NCBI RefSeq assembly: GCF_900115685.1
Contig: NZ_FOXJ01000001.1
Span: 2,265,796 to 2,329,795 of the forward strand
DNA length: 64,000 bases
Reading direction: 5' to 3'
Origin: Variovorax sp. 770b2
Lineage (GTDB): Bacteria > Pseudomonadota > Gammaproteobacteria > Burkholderiales > Burkholderiaceae_C
The position numbers and the translations under genes are program-made. Shown here one piece after another: positions 28,529-37,235 of the stretch. The notes beneath the pieces were generated by a model, which was given only the letters and a program-made list of their open reading frames with translations, did no database searches and had not been told where the DNA came from. The first letter of the stretch is position 1. Each line of letters begins with the position of its first letter.

Positions 28529-28870
28529 TCAGCCCAGCGCGACGAGCACGCGGCCCTCATCCACGCGCACCGCATGGGCGCGCACCGAGTACTCGGGTGC
28601 CTCCAGGCACTCGCCGCTGCGCAGGTCGAAGTGGTTCTTGTAGAGCGGCGAGGCGACGACGATGCGGTCGCCCAGGCTTCCCACGAGGCCGCGCGAGAGC
28701 ACGCTGGCGTTGGCCTTGGGGTCCACGTTGTCGATGGCGTACAGGGCCTGCTCGCGGCCCACGCTGAAGATCGCGACATGCACGCCCTCCACCAGCGCGC
28801 AGACGCCGGTGTCGGGGAGGATGTCGGTGGCCGCGCACACGGCGGTCCATTGGAGGGTGTCGGTGGTCAT
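28529..28870 (-). CDS. nirD: Nitrite reductase [NAD(P)H] small subunit
   Basis: Partner of NirB in assimilatory reduction of nitrite to ammonium. The 113-residue chain has the Rieske-like beta fold of NirD (VAIFSVGREQALYAIDNVDPKANASVLSRGLVG and SPLYKNHFDLRSGECLE) without the Rieske cysteine/histidine ligands, as usual for NirD. It follows nirB by 21 nt in the same operon. Confidence 0.95.
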   Translation of the reverse strand: MTTDTLQWTAVCAATDILPDTGVCALVEGVHVAIFSVGREQALYAIDNVDPKANASVLSRGLVGSLGDRIVVASPLYKNHFDLRSGECLEAPEYSVRAHAVRVDEGRVLVALG

Positions 28871-28891
28871 CGTGGAGATCCTCGGTTTTCG

Positions 28892-31420
28892 TCAGACGGT
28901 TTCGGCATCGGCTTCGGTGCTGCGCTCTTCCGCGCGGGCCGGGCGGATCTGGCCGCGCTCCTTCACGAACACGATGTGCTCGTCGGGCTTCTCGCTGTTG
29001 ACGAAAGAGCGGAAGCGCTGGCGCGTGGCCGGGTCGTTCACCGCGGTCTTCCACTCGCACTGGTAGGTGTCGACCACGCCCTGCATTTGCGCTTCGAGTT
29101 CGCCGGCGATGCCCAGGGTGTCCTGCAGCAGCACGCCCTTCAGGTAGTCCAGGCCGCCTTCGAGGTTCTCGCGCCAGGTGCTGGTGCGCTGCAGGCGGTC
29201 GGCCGTGCGCACGTAGAACATCAGGAAGCGGTCGATCAGCTGGATGAGCTGCGCCTTGGTGAGGTCGGAGGCGAAGAGCTCCGCGTGGCGCGGCTTCATG
29301 CCGCCGTTGCCGCAGACGTAGAGGTTCCAGCCCTTCTCGGTGGCGATGATGCCCACGTCCTTGCCCTGTGCCTCGGCGCATTCGCGGGTGCAGCCCGACA
29401 CGCCGAACTTGATCTTGTGCGGTGCGCGCAGGCCCTTGTAGCGGTTCTCCAGCTCCACGGCCAGGCCCACGCTGTCGTCCACGCCGTAGCGGCACCAGGT
29501 CGAGCCCACGCAGCTCTTCACGGTGCGCAGCGACTTGCCGTAGGCATGGCCCGATTCGAAGCCGGCCGCGATCAGTTCTTCCCAGATCGAGGGCAGTTGC
29601 TCGACGCGCGCGCCGAACATGTCCACGCGGGCGCCGCCGGTCACCTTGGTGTAGAGGCCGTACTTCTTGGCGACCTGCCCCACGGCGATGAGCCCGTCGG
29701 GCGTGACCTCGCCGCCCGGCATGCGCGGCACGACCGAGTACGTGCCGTCCTTCTGGATGTTGCCGAGGAAGTAGTCGTTGCTGTCCTGCAGGCTCGCGAG
29801 GTTTTTCTTGAGCACGAACTCGTTCCAGCACGAAGCGAAGATGCTCGCCGCCGTGGGCTTGCAGATGTCGCAGCCCAGGCCCTTGCCGTGCCTGGCCAGC
29901 AGGTCGTCGAAGCTGCGGATCTCGCCCACGCGAATCAGGTGATACAGCTCCTGGCGCGAGTACGCGAAGTGCTCGCACAGGTGGTTGTTCACGGCCATGC
30001 CGCGCTTGGCCATCTCCGCCTTCATGACCTGCCCGACCAGTGCCGCGCAACCGCCGCAGGTGGCGCCGGCCTTGGTGCAGGCCTTCATCTCGGCGACGGT
30101 GCAGGCGCCCTCGCCCACGGCCGCGCAGATCTGGCCCTTGGTCACGTTGTTGCAGGAGCAGATCTGCGCCGTGTCGGGCAGTGCATCGACGCCGAGGCCG
30201 GGGCGCGCCTTGCCGTCGCTCGAAGGCAAGATCAGGAACTCCGGGTCCGCCGGCAGCGCGATGCCGTTGAGCGCCAGTTGCAGCAGCGTGCCGTACTCGG
30301 CCGCATCGCCGACCAGCACCGCGCCCAGCAGCTGCTTGCCGTCTTCGCTCACCACGATCTTCTTGTAGATCTGCTTGTGCTCGTTGATGTACTGGTAGGC
30401 GCGCGAGTGCGGCGTCTTGCCGTGCGCATCGCCGATGCTGGCGACATCCACGCCCATCAGCTTGAGCTTGGTGCTCATGTCCGCGCCGATGAAGGCGGCG
30501 TCCTGCTGGCCGGCGATGTGTTTCGCGGCAACGCGCGCCATGTCGTAGCCGGGCGCCACGAGGCCGAAGGTCTGTTCGTTCCACGAGGCGCACTCGCCGA
30601 TGGCGTACACATCGTGGTCGCTCGTGCGGCAGTGGCTGTCGATCGCCACGCCGCCGCGCGGGCCGATGGCCAGCACCGACTGGCGCGCCAGTTCGTCGCG
30701 CGGGCGGATGCCGGCGGAGAACACGATCATGTCGGTCTCCAGGTACGTGCCGTCGGCGAACACCATGCGGTGCCGCGCGGCGGCGCCGTCGGTGATCTCC
30801 ACCGTGTTGCGGCCGGTGTGCACATGCAGGCCCAGCGCCTCGATGCTGCTGCGCAGCGCGCGGCCGCCGCCCTCGTCGACCTGCACGGCCATGAGGCGCG
30901 GGGCGAACTCGACCACGTGCGTCTCCAGGCCCATGTCGCGCAGCGCCTTGGCGCATTCCAGGCCCAGCAGGCCGCCGCCGACGACCACGCCGCTCTTGGA
31001 GCGCGCGCCGCATTCCTTCATGGCCTCCAGGTCTTCGATGGTGCGGTAGACGAAGCAGTTGGCGCGGTCGCGTCCGGGCACCGCAGGCACGAAGGGCGAC
31101 GAACCCGTGGCCAGCACGAGCTTGTCGTAGGCCACCACTTCGCCGTCGGCCGTGGTGAGCGTGTTGTTGCGGCGCTCGATGGCCACGGCCTTCGCCGCCA
31201 GGCGCAGCGTGAAGCCGCTGCGCTCGAAGAAGCCGGGCTCCACGAGCGAGAGGTCTTCGGCGGTCTTGCCGGCGAAGAACTCGGACAGGTGCACCCGGTC
31301 GTAGGCCGCGCGGGGCTCTTCGCAGAACACCGTGACCTCTGCGTCCGCGACGCCGAGTTCGTGGAGTTGCTCTAGAAACTTGTGGCCCACCATGCCGTGG
31401 CCAATGACTGCGATTTTCAT
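28892..31420 (-). CDS. nirB: Nitrite reductase [NAD(P)H] large subunit
   Basis: An 842-residue multidomain enzyme that reduces nitrite to ammonium with six electrons from NAD(P)H. The N-terminal FAD/NAD(P)H domain (MKIAVIGHGMVGHKFLEQL) is followed by a BFD-type [2Fe-2S] domain (CSCNNVTKGQICAAV, CTKAGATCGGC). The C-terminal siroheme/[4Fe-4S] domain has CVGSTWCRYG and CTRECAEAQGKD. It is cytoplasmic. The start at 31420 is the family start; the frame stays open 108 codons further but that stretch has no NirB sequence and is the leader. First gene of nirB-nirD-FNT-kinase/phosphatase. Confidence 0.97.
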   Translation of the reverse strand: MKIAVIGHGMVGHKFLEQLHELGVADAEVTVFCEEPRAAYDRVHLSEFFAGKTAEDLSLVEPGFFERSGFTLRLAAKAVAIERRNNTLTTADGEVVAYDKLVLATGSSPFVPAVPGRDRANCFVYRTIEDLEAMKECGARSKSGVVVGGGLLGLECAKALRDMGLETHVVEFAPRLMAVQVDEGGGRALRSSIEALGLHVHTGRNTVEITDGAAARHRMVFADGTYLETDMIVFSAGIRPRDELARQSVLAIGPRGGVAIDSHCRTSDHDVYAIGECASWNEQTFGLVAPGYDMARVAAKHIAGQQDAAFIGADMSTKLKLMGVDVASIGDAHGKTPHSRAYQYINEHKQIYKKIVVSEDGKQLLGAVLVGDAAEYGTLLQLALNGIALPADPEFLILPSSDGKARPGLGVDALPDTAQICSCNNVTKGQICAAVGEGACTVAEMKACTKAGATCGGCAALVGQVMKAEMAKRGMAVNNHLCEHFAYSRQELYHLIRVGEIRSFDDLLARHGKGLGCDICKPTAASIFASCWNEFVLKKNLASLQDSNDYFLGNIQKDGTYSVVPRMPGGEVTPDGLIAVGQVAKKYGLYTKVTGGARVDMFGARVEQLPSIWEELIAAGFESGHAYGKSLRTVKSCVGSTWCRYGVDDSVGLAVELENRYKGLRAPHKIKFGVSGCTRECAEAQGKDVGIIATEKGWNLYVCGNGGMKPRHAELFASDLTKAQLIQLIDRFLMFYVRTADRLQRTSTWRENLEGGLDYLKGVLLQDTLGIAGELEAQMQGVVDTYQCEWKTAVNDPATRQRFRSFVNSEKPDEHIVFVKERGQIRPARAEERSTEADAETV

Positions 31421-31822
31421 GTCGGATCCTGCGTGCAGCCGGCCATGCGTCAGTCCGCCGCAGACCCCGTCGGAAAGACGGCAGTCAGGGCGAGCCCCCG
31501 CAAGGGACGGATGCGAATCGGGTTGGAACGGACGTACTGCCGGCCTTGATTGGGTAAAGGCTTGCAGTGCGCTCGGGTCCGCCGTCGTTAGCGGAGGCAC
31601 TGTGAGAGCCGCGGCGGCGTTGCCGCGGAACAGTGCAAGACCCTGCGCAACATCCGTGCCAGGCGATCGGGCTGCCTGCGGGACCGCGTGGCACCAAATG
31701 CGGCACCAAATCCGGCGCCCCATGGCCATGGCGGGCGGCGGCATGCGCCGTTATGGCGCATGCATTGCCTCGTTTGGTGCGGGGAAGGTGCCCAGGCCCT
31801 CCCCTCACCCTCCCCCTTACCC
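31421..31822 (-). promoter_or_regulatory. nirB upstream region with repeated motifs
   Basis: This 402 nt gap holds the nirB promoter and leader. It contains a perfect 9 bp inverted repeat GCATGCGCC/GGCGCATGC with a 5 nt spacer (31741-31763), and GCACCAAA twice 12 nt apart (31691, 31703) with its inverse TTTGGTGC at 31773. A CCGTC/GACGG hairpin is at 31468-31482. These are likely protein or RNA control sites for nitrogen regulation. The proteins that bind are not known. Confidence 0.45.
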
Positions 31823-32260
31823 TCAACCCAGGGCGTCGTTCACCTGCTCGTTGAATTCCGTCTGGCTGAGCGCCGTGCCGATCTCCCGCGGCAGCGCATC
31901 GCGCACCGAGAACACCCCGAGGATCTTCGCCCCCGACACCAGCGGCAGGTGGCGAAAGCCGCGCTCCAGCATCAGCACCACGGCGTCGGACACCAGCGTC
32001 TCCGGCGGCACGCAGATCGGGTTGGGCGTCATCACTTCGCGCACCGGCGTGCGGTCGGGGTCCAGCCCCTTGGCCAGCACCCGGGTCATGAGGTCGCGCT
32101 CGGTGAGGATGCCCAGCAGCGTGTCGGGCAACTCCATGACAAGCACGCTGCCGCAGTTGGCGCGCGTCATCACGCAGGCGGCGTCGCGCACGCTGGCCTG
32201 GGGGCCCAGGCTGATCACGTGCTTGCGCGAGACGGATTGGAAAACGGTGCGCTCGGCCAT
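31823..32260 (-). CDS. CBS-domain protein
   Basis: A 145-residue protein consisting of two CBS motifs (MAERTVFQSVSRKHVISLGP...GILTERDLMTRVL and PVREVMTPNPICVPPETL...GVFSVRDALP), a Bateman module that binds adenine nucleotides. It starts 45 nt after the 2-oxoacid oxidoreductase beta gene and ends at the nirB leader, so it is probably the last gene of that operon and may sense energy state for it. It has no other domain. Confidence 0.88.
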   Translation of the reverse strand: MAERTVFQSVSRKHVISLGPQASVRDAACVMTRANCGSVLVMELPDTLLGILTERDLMTRVLAKGLDPDRTPVREVMTPNPICVPPETLVSDAVVLMLERGFRHLPLVSGAKILGVFSVRDALPREIGTALSQTEFNEQVNDALG

Positions 32261-32305
32261 GGTGCGCCCTCCGGAAGTGACGTCAATGGTGCCGCCGGCG
32301 CCGGC

Positions 32306-33361
32306 TCAGCGCAAGGAGGCGTTCAGCTTTTCGAGCGCCTGGGCGCCCGGGCACAGCGCGTCCGTTTCCAGCGCATTGAGCGGCCGGTCGCAGGTGTTGA
32401 GCGCCGTGTGCAGGTCGGTGGCCAGCGGATCGACGTAGAGCAGCCCCGTCACCACCTCCCCCATCGCGTGGTGGCGCTGCATGTAGGCCATCGCGGCGTA
32501 GCGGTCGCCGGGGTTGTAGCCGGGGTGCAGGCTCCGCAGCCGCAGCAGCGTGCCGTCGTGCTGGCGCACGTCCATCACCTCGCCGGGGTTGATGTCGACG
32601 GTGATTTCCTCGCGCCCGCTGATGAAGTCGATGCGGCTCACCGCCTCGTTGTGCTCGCGCACGTAGTCGTAGCTCTTGGTGCTGCCGGGGTGGTTGTTGA
32701 AGGCCACGCAGGGGCTGATCACGTCGATGAAGGCCGCGCCGCCGTGGCTGATCGCGCCCTTGATGAGCGGCACCAGCTGCGCCTTGTTGCCCGAGAAGCC
32801 GCGCCCCACGTAGCTGGCGCCCAGCTGCAGCGCCAGCGCCACCAGGTCCACCGGGCTGTCGGTGTTGAGCACGCCCTTCTTGCTCTTGGAGCCCTGGTCG
32901 GCCGTGGCCGAGAACTGCCCCTTGGTGAGGCCGTAGACGCCGTTGTTCTCCACGATGTAGGCCATGCGCACGCCGCGGCGCATGGCGTGCGCGAACTGGC
33001 CGAGGCCGATGGAGGCCGAATCGCCGTCGCCCGAGACGCCCAGGTACAGCAGGTCGCGGTTGGCCAGGTTGGCGCCGGTCAGCACGCTGGGCATGCGGCC
33101 GTGCACGGTGTTGAAGCCGTGCGAGGCACCAAGAAAATAGTCCGGCGTTTTCGAGCTGCAGCCGATGCCCGAGAGCTTGGCCACGCGGTGCGGCTCGATG
33201 TCCAGCTCCCAGCAGGCCTCGATGATGGCGGCGGAAATCGAGTCGTGGCCGCAGCCGGCGCACAGCGTGGAGATCTTGCCCTCGTAGTCGCGCCGCTTGT
33301 AGCCGACCTTGTTGGTGGCCAGCGTCGGGTGGTGCAGCCGTGGCTTGGCAAGGTAGGTCAT
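32306..33361 (-). CDS. 2-oxoacid:ferredoxin oxidoreductase, beta subunit
   Basis: A 351-residue thiamine diphosphate-binding subunit with cluster cysteines in LCAGCGHD and GIGCSSKTP, the TPP/Mg motif GDGDSASIG and ENNGVYGLTKGQ. It oxidises 2-oxoacids to acyl-CoA with the alpha subunit, reducing ferredoxin. It overlaps the alpha gene by 4 nt (33358-33361). The closest general type is KorB (2-oxoglutarate); pyruvate or branched-chain 2-oxoacids cannot be ruled out. Confidence 0.9.
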   Translation of the reverse strand: MTYLAKPRLHHPTLATNKVGYKRRDYEGKISTLCAGCGHDSISAAIIEACWELDIEPHRVAKLSGIGCSSKTPDYFLGASHGFNTVHGRMPSVLTGANLANRDLLYLGVSGDGDSASIGLGQFAHAMRRGVRMAYIVENNGVYGLTKGQFSATADQGSKSKKGVLNTDSPVDLVALALQLGASYVGRGFSGNKAQLVPLIKGAISHGGAAFIDVISPCVAFNNHPGSTKSYDYVREHNEAVSRIDFISGREEITVDINPGEVMDVRQHDGTLLRLRSLHPGYNPGDRYAAMAYMQRHHAMGEVVTGLLYVDPLATDLHTALNTCDRPLNALETDALCPGAQALEKLNASLR

Positions 33362-35289
33362 GCGGATTCCTTCGTGTCTGTGACGACGCGCAAGGCCTGC
33401 GTCTTGTGCACATGCGCGGCGATGGCCTGGCCGATGAAGCGCGCGGTGATCGGCGTGCCGTCGAAGTGCAGCACGCGCACCAGCCGGGCCGGATCGAACT
33501 CCAACTCATTGACCAGGAGGCTGCGCATCTGCGCATCGCGGTTCTGCTCGACCACGAACACCTGCCGGTGGTCGGCCAGGAACTGCGCCACGCTGTCGGG
33601 GAACGGAAAGGCGCGCAGCCGCAGCGCATCGAGGTGGATGCCCTCTTCTTCCAGCGCATCGAGCGCCTCGTGCATCGAGGGGCTGGTCGAGCCGAAATAG
33701 ATCACGCCCAGGTCGGTCTTCTCCGCCGCGGGCCGCAGCACCGGCTGCGGCACCATCGTGGCCGCGGTGGCGAACTTCTTCAGGAGCCGCTCGACGTTAT
33801 AGATGTAGTCCGGCCCGCGCTCCGAATACCGCGCGTAGGCATCGCGCGTGGTGCCGCGCGTGAAGTAGCTGCCCTTGGTCGGGTGCGTGCCCGGCAGCGT
33901 GCGCCAGGGAATGCCGTCGCCGTCCACGTCCTTGTAGCGGCCGAAGTCGCGGCCCGCCTCGAGCTCTTCGGCGGTCATGACCTTGCCGCGGTCGTAGGCC
34001 TTGGCGTCGTCCCACACGAAAGGCTCGCACAGGCGCTGGTTCATGCCGATGTCCAGGTCGGTCATGAGGAACACCGGCGTCTGCAGCCGGTCGGCCAGGT
34101 CCAGTGCCGCTGCCGCATGCTCGAAGCACTCGTACGGGTCTTCGGGAAACAGCAGCACGTGCTTGGTGTCGCCGTGCGAGGCATAGGCGCAGGAGAGGAT
34201 GTCGGCCTGCTGCGTGCGCGTGGGCATGCCCGTCGAGGGTCCGCCGCGCTGCACGTTGATGAGCGTGACCGGGATCTCCGCGAAGTACGCGAGGCCTATG
34301 AACTCGGTCATGAGCGAGATGCCCGGCCCCGAGGTCGGCGTGAAGGCCCGTGCGCCGTTCCATCCGGCGCCCACCACCATGCCGATGGAGGCGAGCTCGT
34401 CTTCGGCCTGCACGATGGCGAAGCGGTGCTGGCCGGTGGCCGGGTCCACGCGGAACTTGGTGCAGTACTTCTGGAACGCCTCGGCCACCGAGGACGAGGG
34501 CGTGATCGGGTACCAGGCCGCGACCGTCGCGCCACCGTACACGCAGCCCAGCGCCGCGGCACTGTTGCCGTCCACGAAGATGCGGTTGCCGACCCGGTCG
34601 GCGCGCCGCACCTTGATGCCCAGGGGTTCGCGCAGGTTCTCGCGCGCGAAGTCGCAGCCCAGGTGCAGCGCCTGCACGTTGGAGGCCAGCAGCTTTTCCT
34701 TGCCCTTGTACTGCTCGCCGAACAGCTTTTCGACCACCTCGGGCTCGATGCCCAAGAGGATGGCCAGCGCGCCCACGTACACGATGTTCTTGAAGAGCTG
34801 CCGCTGGCGTGGGTCTTGATAGACCGCGTTGCAGATCTCGGTAAGCGGCATGCCGATCACGCGGATGTCGGTGCGGAATTTCGAGGGCGGCAGCGGCCGC
34901 GTGCTGTCGTAGAAGAGGTAGCCGCCGGGTTCGAGCTCGGCCACATCGGCGTCCCACGTCTGCGGGTTCATCGCCACCATCATGTCGGTGCCGCCGCGGC
35001 GCCCGAGGTGGCCCGCCTCGGTCACGCGCACCTCGTACCAGGTCGGCAGGCCCTGGATGTTGCTCGGAAAGATGTTGCGCGGGCTCACCGGCACGCCCAT
35101 GCGCAGGATCGCCTTGGCGAACAGCTCGTTGGCCGAGGCCGAACCCGAGCCGTTGACGTTGGCGAACTTGATGACGAAGTCGTTGATGCCTTCGATCTGC
35201 GGAACGGTGGCCCCCACGCTCGCCACTTCGCGTGCTTCGCCGCTCGCGGGGGAGGCCTTCACGCCTTCGGGCGGTCGCACGGCGCTCAT
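33358..35289 (-). CDS. 2-oxoacid:acceptor oxidoreductase, alpha subunit (gamma-alpha fusion)
   Basis: A 643-residue subunit. Residues 30-220 are the gamma domain (FANVNGSGSASANELFAKAI, GRRGGTDMMVA) and residues 240-640 the pyrimidine-binding alpha domains (AAWYPITPSSSVAEAF, MTEFIGLAYFAEIPVTLINVQRGGPSTG). This gamma-alpha fusion is typical of KorA-type enzymes. It overlaps the GltD-like gene upstream and the beta gene downstream by 4 nt each, so the three are translationally coupled. The substrate is likely a 2-oxoacid such as 2-oxoglutarate. Confidence 0.9.
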   Translation of the reverse strand: MSAVRPPEGVKASPASGEAREVASVGATVPQIEGINDFVIKFANVNGSGSASANELFAKAILRMGVPVSPRNIFPSNIQGLPTWYEVRVTEAGHLGRRGGTDMMVAMNPQTWDADVAELEPGGYLFYDSTRPLPPSKFRTDIRVIGMPLTEICNAVYQDPRQRQLFKNIVYVGALAILLGIEPEVVEKLFGEQYKGKEKLLASNVQALHLGCDFARENLREPLGIKVRRADRVGNRIFVDGNSAAALGCVYGGATVAAWYPITPSSSVAEAFQKYCTKFRVDPATGQHRFAIVQAEDELASIGMVVGAGWNGARAFTPTSGPGISLMTEFIGLAYFAEIPVTLINVQRGGPSTGMPTRTQQADILSCAYASHGDTKHVLLFPEDPYECFEHAAAALDLADRLQTPVFLMTDLDIGMNQRLCEPFVWDDAKAYDRGKVMTAEELEAGRDFGRYKDVDGDGIPWRTLPGTHPTKGSYFTRGTTRDAYARYSERGPDYIYNVERLLKKFATAATMVPQPVLRPAAEKTDLGVIYFGSTSPSMHEALDALEEEGIHLDALRLRAFPFPDSVAQFLADHRQVFVVEQNRDAQMRSLLVNELEFDPARLVRVLHFDGTPITARFIGQAIAAHVHKTQALRVVTDTKESA

Positions 35290-37097
35290 GCCGCCACCTC
35301 CTGCGCCTGCGCCTGCCCCGCCGGTGTCATCTTCAGCAGGAACTTCTGCATGTCCCACGCGCCCGTCGGGCAGCGCTCGGCGCACAGGCCGCAGTGCAGG
35401 CAGACGTCTTCGTCCTTGACCATCACGCGGCCCGTCTTGAGGCCGCCGGACACGTACAGGTCTTGCGCCAGGTTCAGCGCCGGCGCCTTCAGGCGGGTGC
35501 GCAGCTCTGCCTCCTCGCCGTTGGCGGTGAAGCTGATGCAGTCCATCGGGCAGATGTCCACGCAGGCATCGCATTCGATGCACGCGGGTTCGTTGAACAC
35601 GGTCTGCACATCGCAGTTGAGGCACCGCTCGGCCTCCTTGAACGCGGTGGCGGCGTCGAAGCCCAGTTCCACCTCCACGCGGATGCTTGCGAGCGCCGTC
35701 TCGGCCTTCGCCCACGGCACCTTGTAGCGCAGGTCGTTGGAGGTGTCGTTGTCGTAGCTCCACTCGTGGATGCCCATCTTCTGCGACACCAGGTTGGTCA
35801 TGGGCGCGGGGCGCACGTACACGGGCTCCGCGCGCAGCAGCTTGTCGATCGACACAGCGGCCTCATGGCCGTCGGCCACCGCCGTGATGATGTTCTTCGG
35901 GCCGAAGGCCGCATCGCCGCCGAAGAACACGTGGGGCACGGTGGACTGGAAGGTGTTCTTGTCCAGCGCCGGCAGGCCCCACTTGTCGAAGGCGATGCCG
36001 CTGTCGCGCTCGATCCACGGAAAGGCGTTTTCCTGGCCCACCGCGACCAGCACTTCGTCGCATTCGAAGAAGGCATCGGGTTCGCCGGTGGGCACCAGCG
36101 TGCGATGGCCCTTGTCGTCGTACTCGGCGCGGACCACCTCGAAGCTCATGCCCTTCAGTTGGCCCTGCTCGTGCACGAAGGCCTTGGGCACATGGAAGTT
36201 GATGATCGGAATGCCCTCGTGCTGCGCGTCTTCCTTCTCCCAGGGCGAGGCCTTCATTTCGTCGAAGCCGCTGCGCACGATCACCTTCACGTCGGTGCCG
36301 CCCAGGCGCCGGGCCGAGCGGCAGCAGTCCATGGCCGTGTTGCCCCCGCCCAGCACGATCACGCGCCGGCCGATGCTGCTCACGTGGCCGAAGGACACGG
36401 AGTTGAGCCAGTCGATGCCGATGTGGATGCTGGCCGCCGCTTCCTTGCGGCCGGGCACGTCGAGGTCGCGCCCGCGCGGTGCGCCGCAGCCGATGAAGAT
36501 CGCGTCCCACCCTTGCGCGATCAGCGCCTTCATCGAATCGATGCGCTCGCCGCCGCGGAACTCGACGCCCAGGTCCAGCACGTAGCCGGTCTCCTCGTCG
36601 ATCACCGATTCAGGCAGCCGGAAGCGCGGGATCTGCGTGCGGATGAAACCGCCCGCCTTGGCCTCGCCGTCGAACACCGTCACCTCGTAGCCCAGCGGCG
36701 CGAGGTCACGCGCGACGGTGAGCGAGGCCGGTCCCGCGCCGACGCAGGCGACGCGCTTGCCGTTCTTCGGCGCGCTCTTGGGCATGCGCGAGCGCACGTC
36801 CTCCTTCATGTCGGCGGCCACGCGCTTGAGGCGGCAGATGGCCACCGGCTCGGGCATCTTCGCGTTGCTCTCCTCCACCCGACCGCGCCGGCAGGCCGGC
36901 TCGCAGGGCCGGTCGCAGGTGCGCCCCAGGATGCCCGGGAAGACGTTGGAGGCCCAGTTGATCATGTACGCGTCGCCGTAGCGGCGCTGCGCGATCATGC
37001 GGATGTACTCGGGGACGGGGGTGTGCGCCGGACAGGCGTACTGGCAATCGACGACCTTGTGGAAATAGGTCGGGTTGGCAATGTCGGTTCGCTGCAA
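35286..37097 (-). CDS. GltD-like FAD/NAD(P)H oxidoreductase with C-terminal ferredoxin domain
   Basis: A 603-residue protein. The N-terminal Fe-S helical domain has CQYACPAHTPVPEYI and CDRPCEPACRR. The middle is the GltD-type FAD/NAD(P)H domain (VACVGAGPASLTVARDL, VIVLGGGNTAMDC). The C-terminal part has ferredoxin cysteines (CIECDACVDICPMDC, CLHCGLCAERCPTG). It probably exchanges electrons between NAD(P)H and the 2-oxoacid oxidoreductase. The start is read as TTG at 37097 because AGGAG lies 7 nt upstream; the longer in-frame ATG at 37142 lacks such a site and adds 15 unlikely residues. A GGCCCC/GGGGCC hairpin (37122-37137) lies in the leader. Confidence 0.87.
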   Translation of the reverse strand: MQRTDIANPTYFHKVVDCQYACPAHTPVPEYIRMIAQRRYGDAYMINWASNVFPGILGRTCDRPCEPACRRGRVEESNAKMPEPVAICRLKRVAADMKEDVRSRMPKSAPKNGKRVACVGAGPASLTVARDLAPLGYEVTVFDGEAKAGGFIRTQIPRFRLPESVIDEETGYVLDLGVEFRGGERIDSMKALIAQGWDAIFIGCGAPRGRDLDVPGRKEAAASIHIGIDWLNSVSFGHVSSIGRRVIVLGGGNTAMDCCRSARRLGGTDVKVIVRSGFDEMKASPWEKEDAQHEGIPIINFHVPKAFVHEQGQLKGMSFEVVRAEYDDKGHRTLVPTGEPDAFFECDEVLVAVGQENAFPWIERDSGIAFDKWGLPALDKNTFQSTVPHVFFGGDAAFGPKNIITAVADGHEAAVSIDKLLRAEPVYVRPAPMTNLVSQKMGIHEWSYDNDTSNDLRYKVPWAKAETALASIRVEVELGFDAATAFKEAERCLNCDVQTVFNEPACIECDACVDICPMDCISFTANGEEAELRTRLKAPALNLAQDLYVSGGLKTGRVMVKDEDVCLHCGLCAERCPTGAWDMQKFLLKMTPAGQAQAQEVAA

Positions 37098-37235
37098 TGC
37101 GTGTCTCCTGACAGTCGCCCTGGCCCCGAAAGGGGCCGTCATGTGGGTTTGGCGCAGTATGCGCCGCACTGGCCGTTGCACCACCTTGGTGAAATCCCGC
37201 AGCAGCCAGACCCCCAGGTGAACCTCAAGTCAGCT

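Noticed and set aside
28520..31375. 951-codon open frame opposite nirB/nirD
   Set aside because: Antisense to well-supported nirB and nirD; low-complexity composition and no ribosome site.
31421..31744. N-terminal extension of NirB by 108 codons
   Set aside because: The frame is open but the sequence is unlike NirB and covers the promoter/leader; the ATG at 31420 matches the family start.
31754..31768. Sigma-54-like element TGGCGC-N5-TTGC near nirB
   Set aside because: It is on the plus strand and points away from nirB towards no plus-strand gene; it overlaps the 9 bp inverted repeat, which explains the bases.
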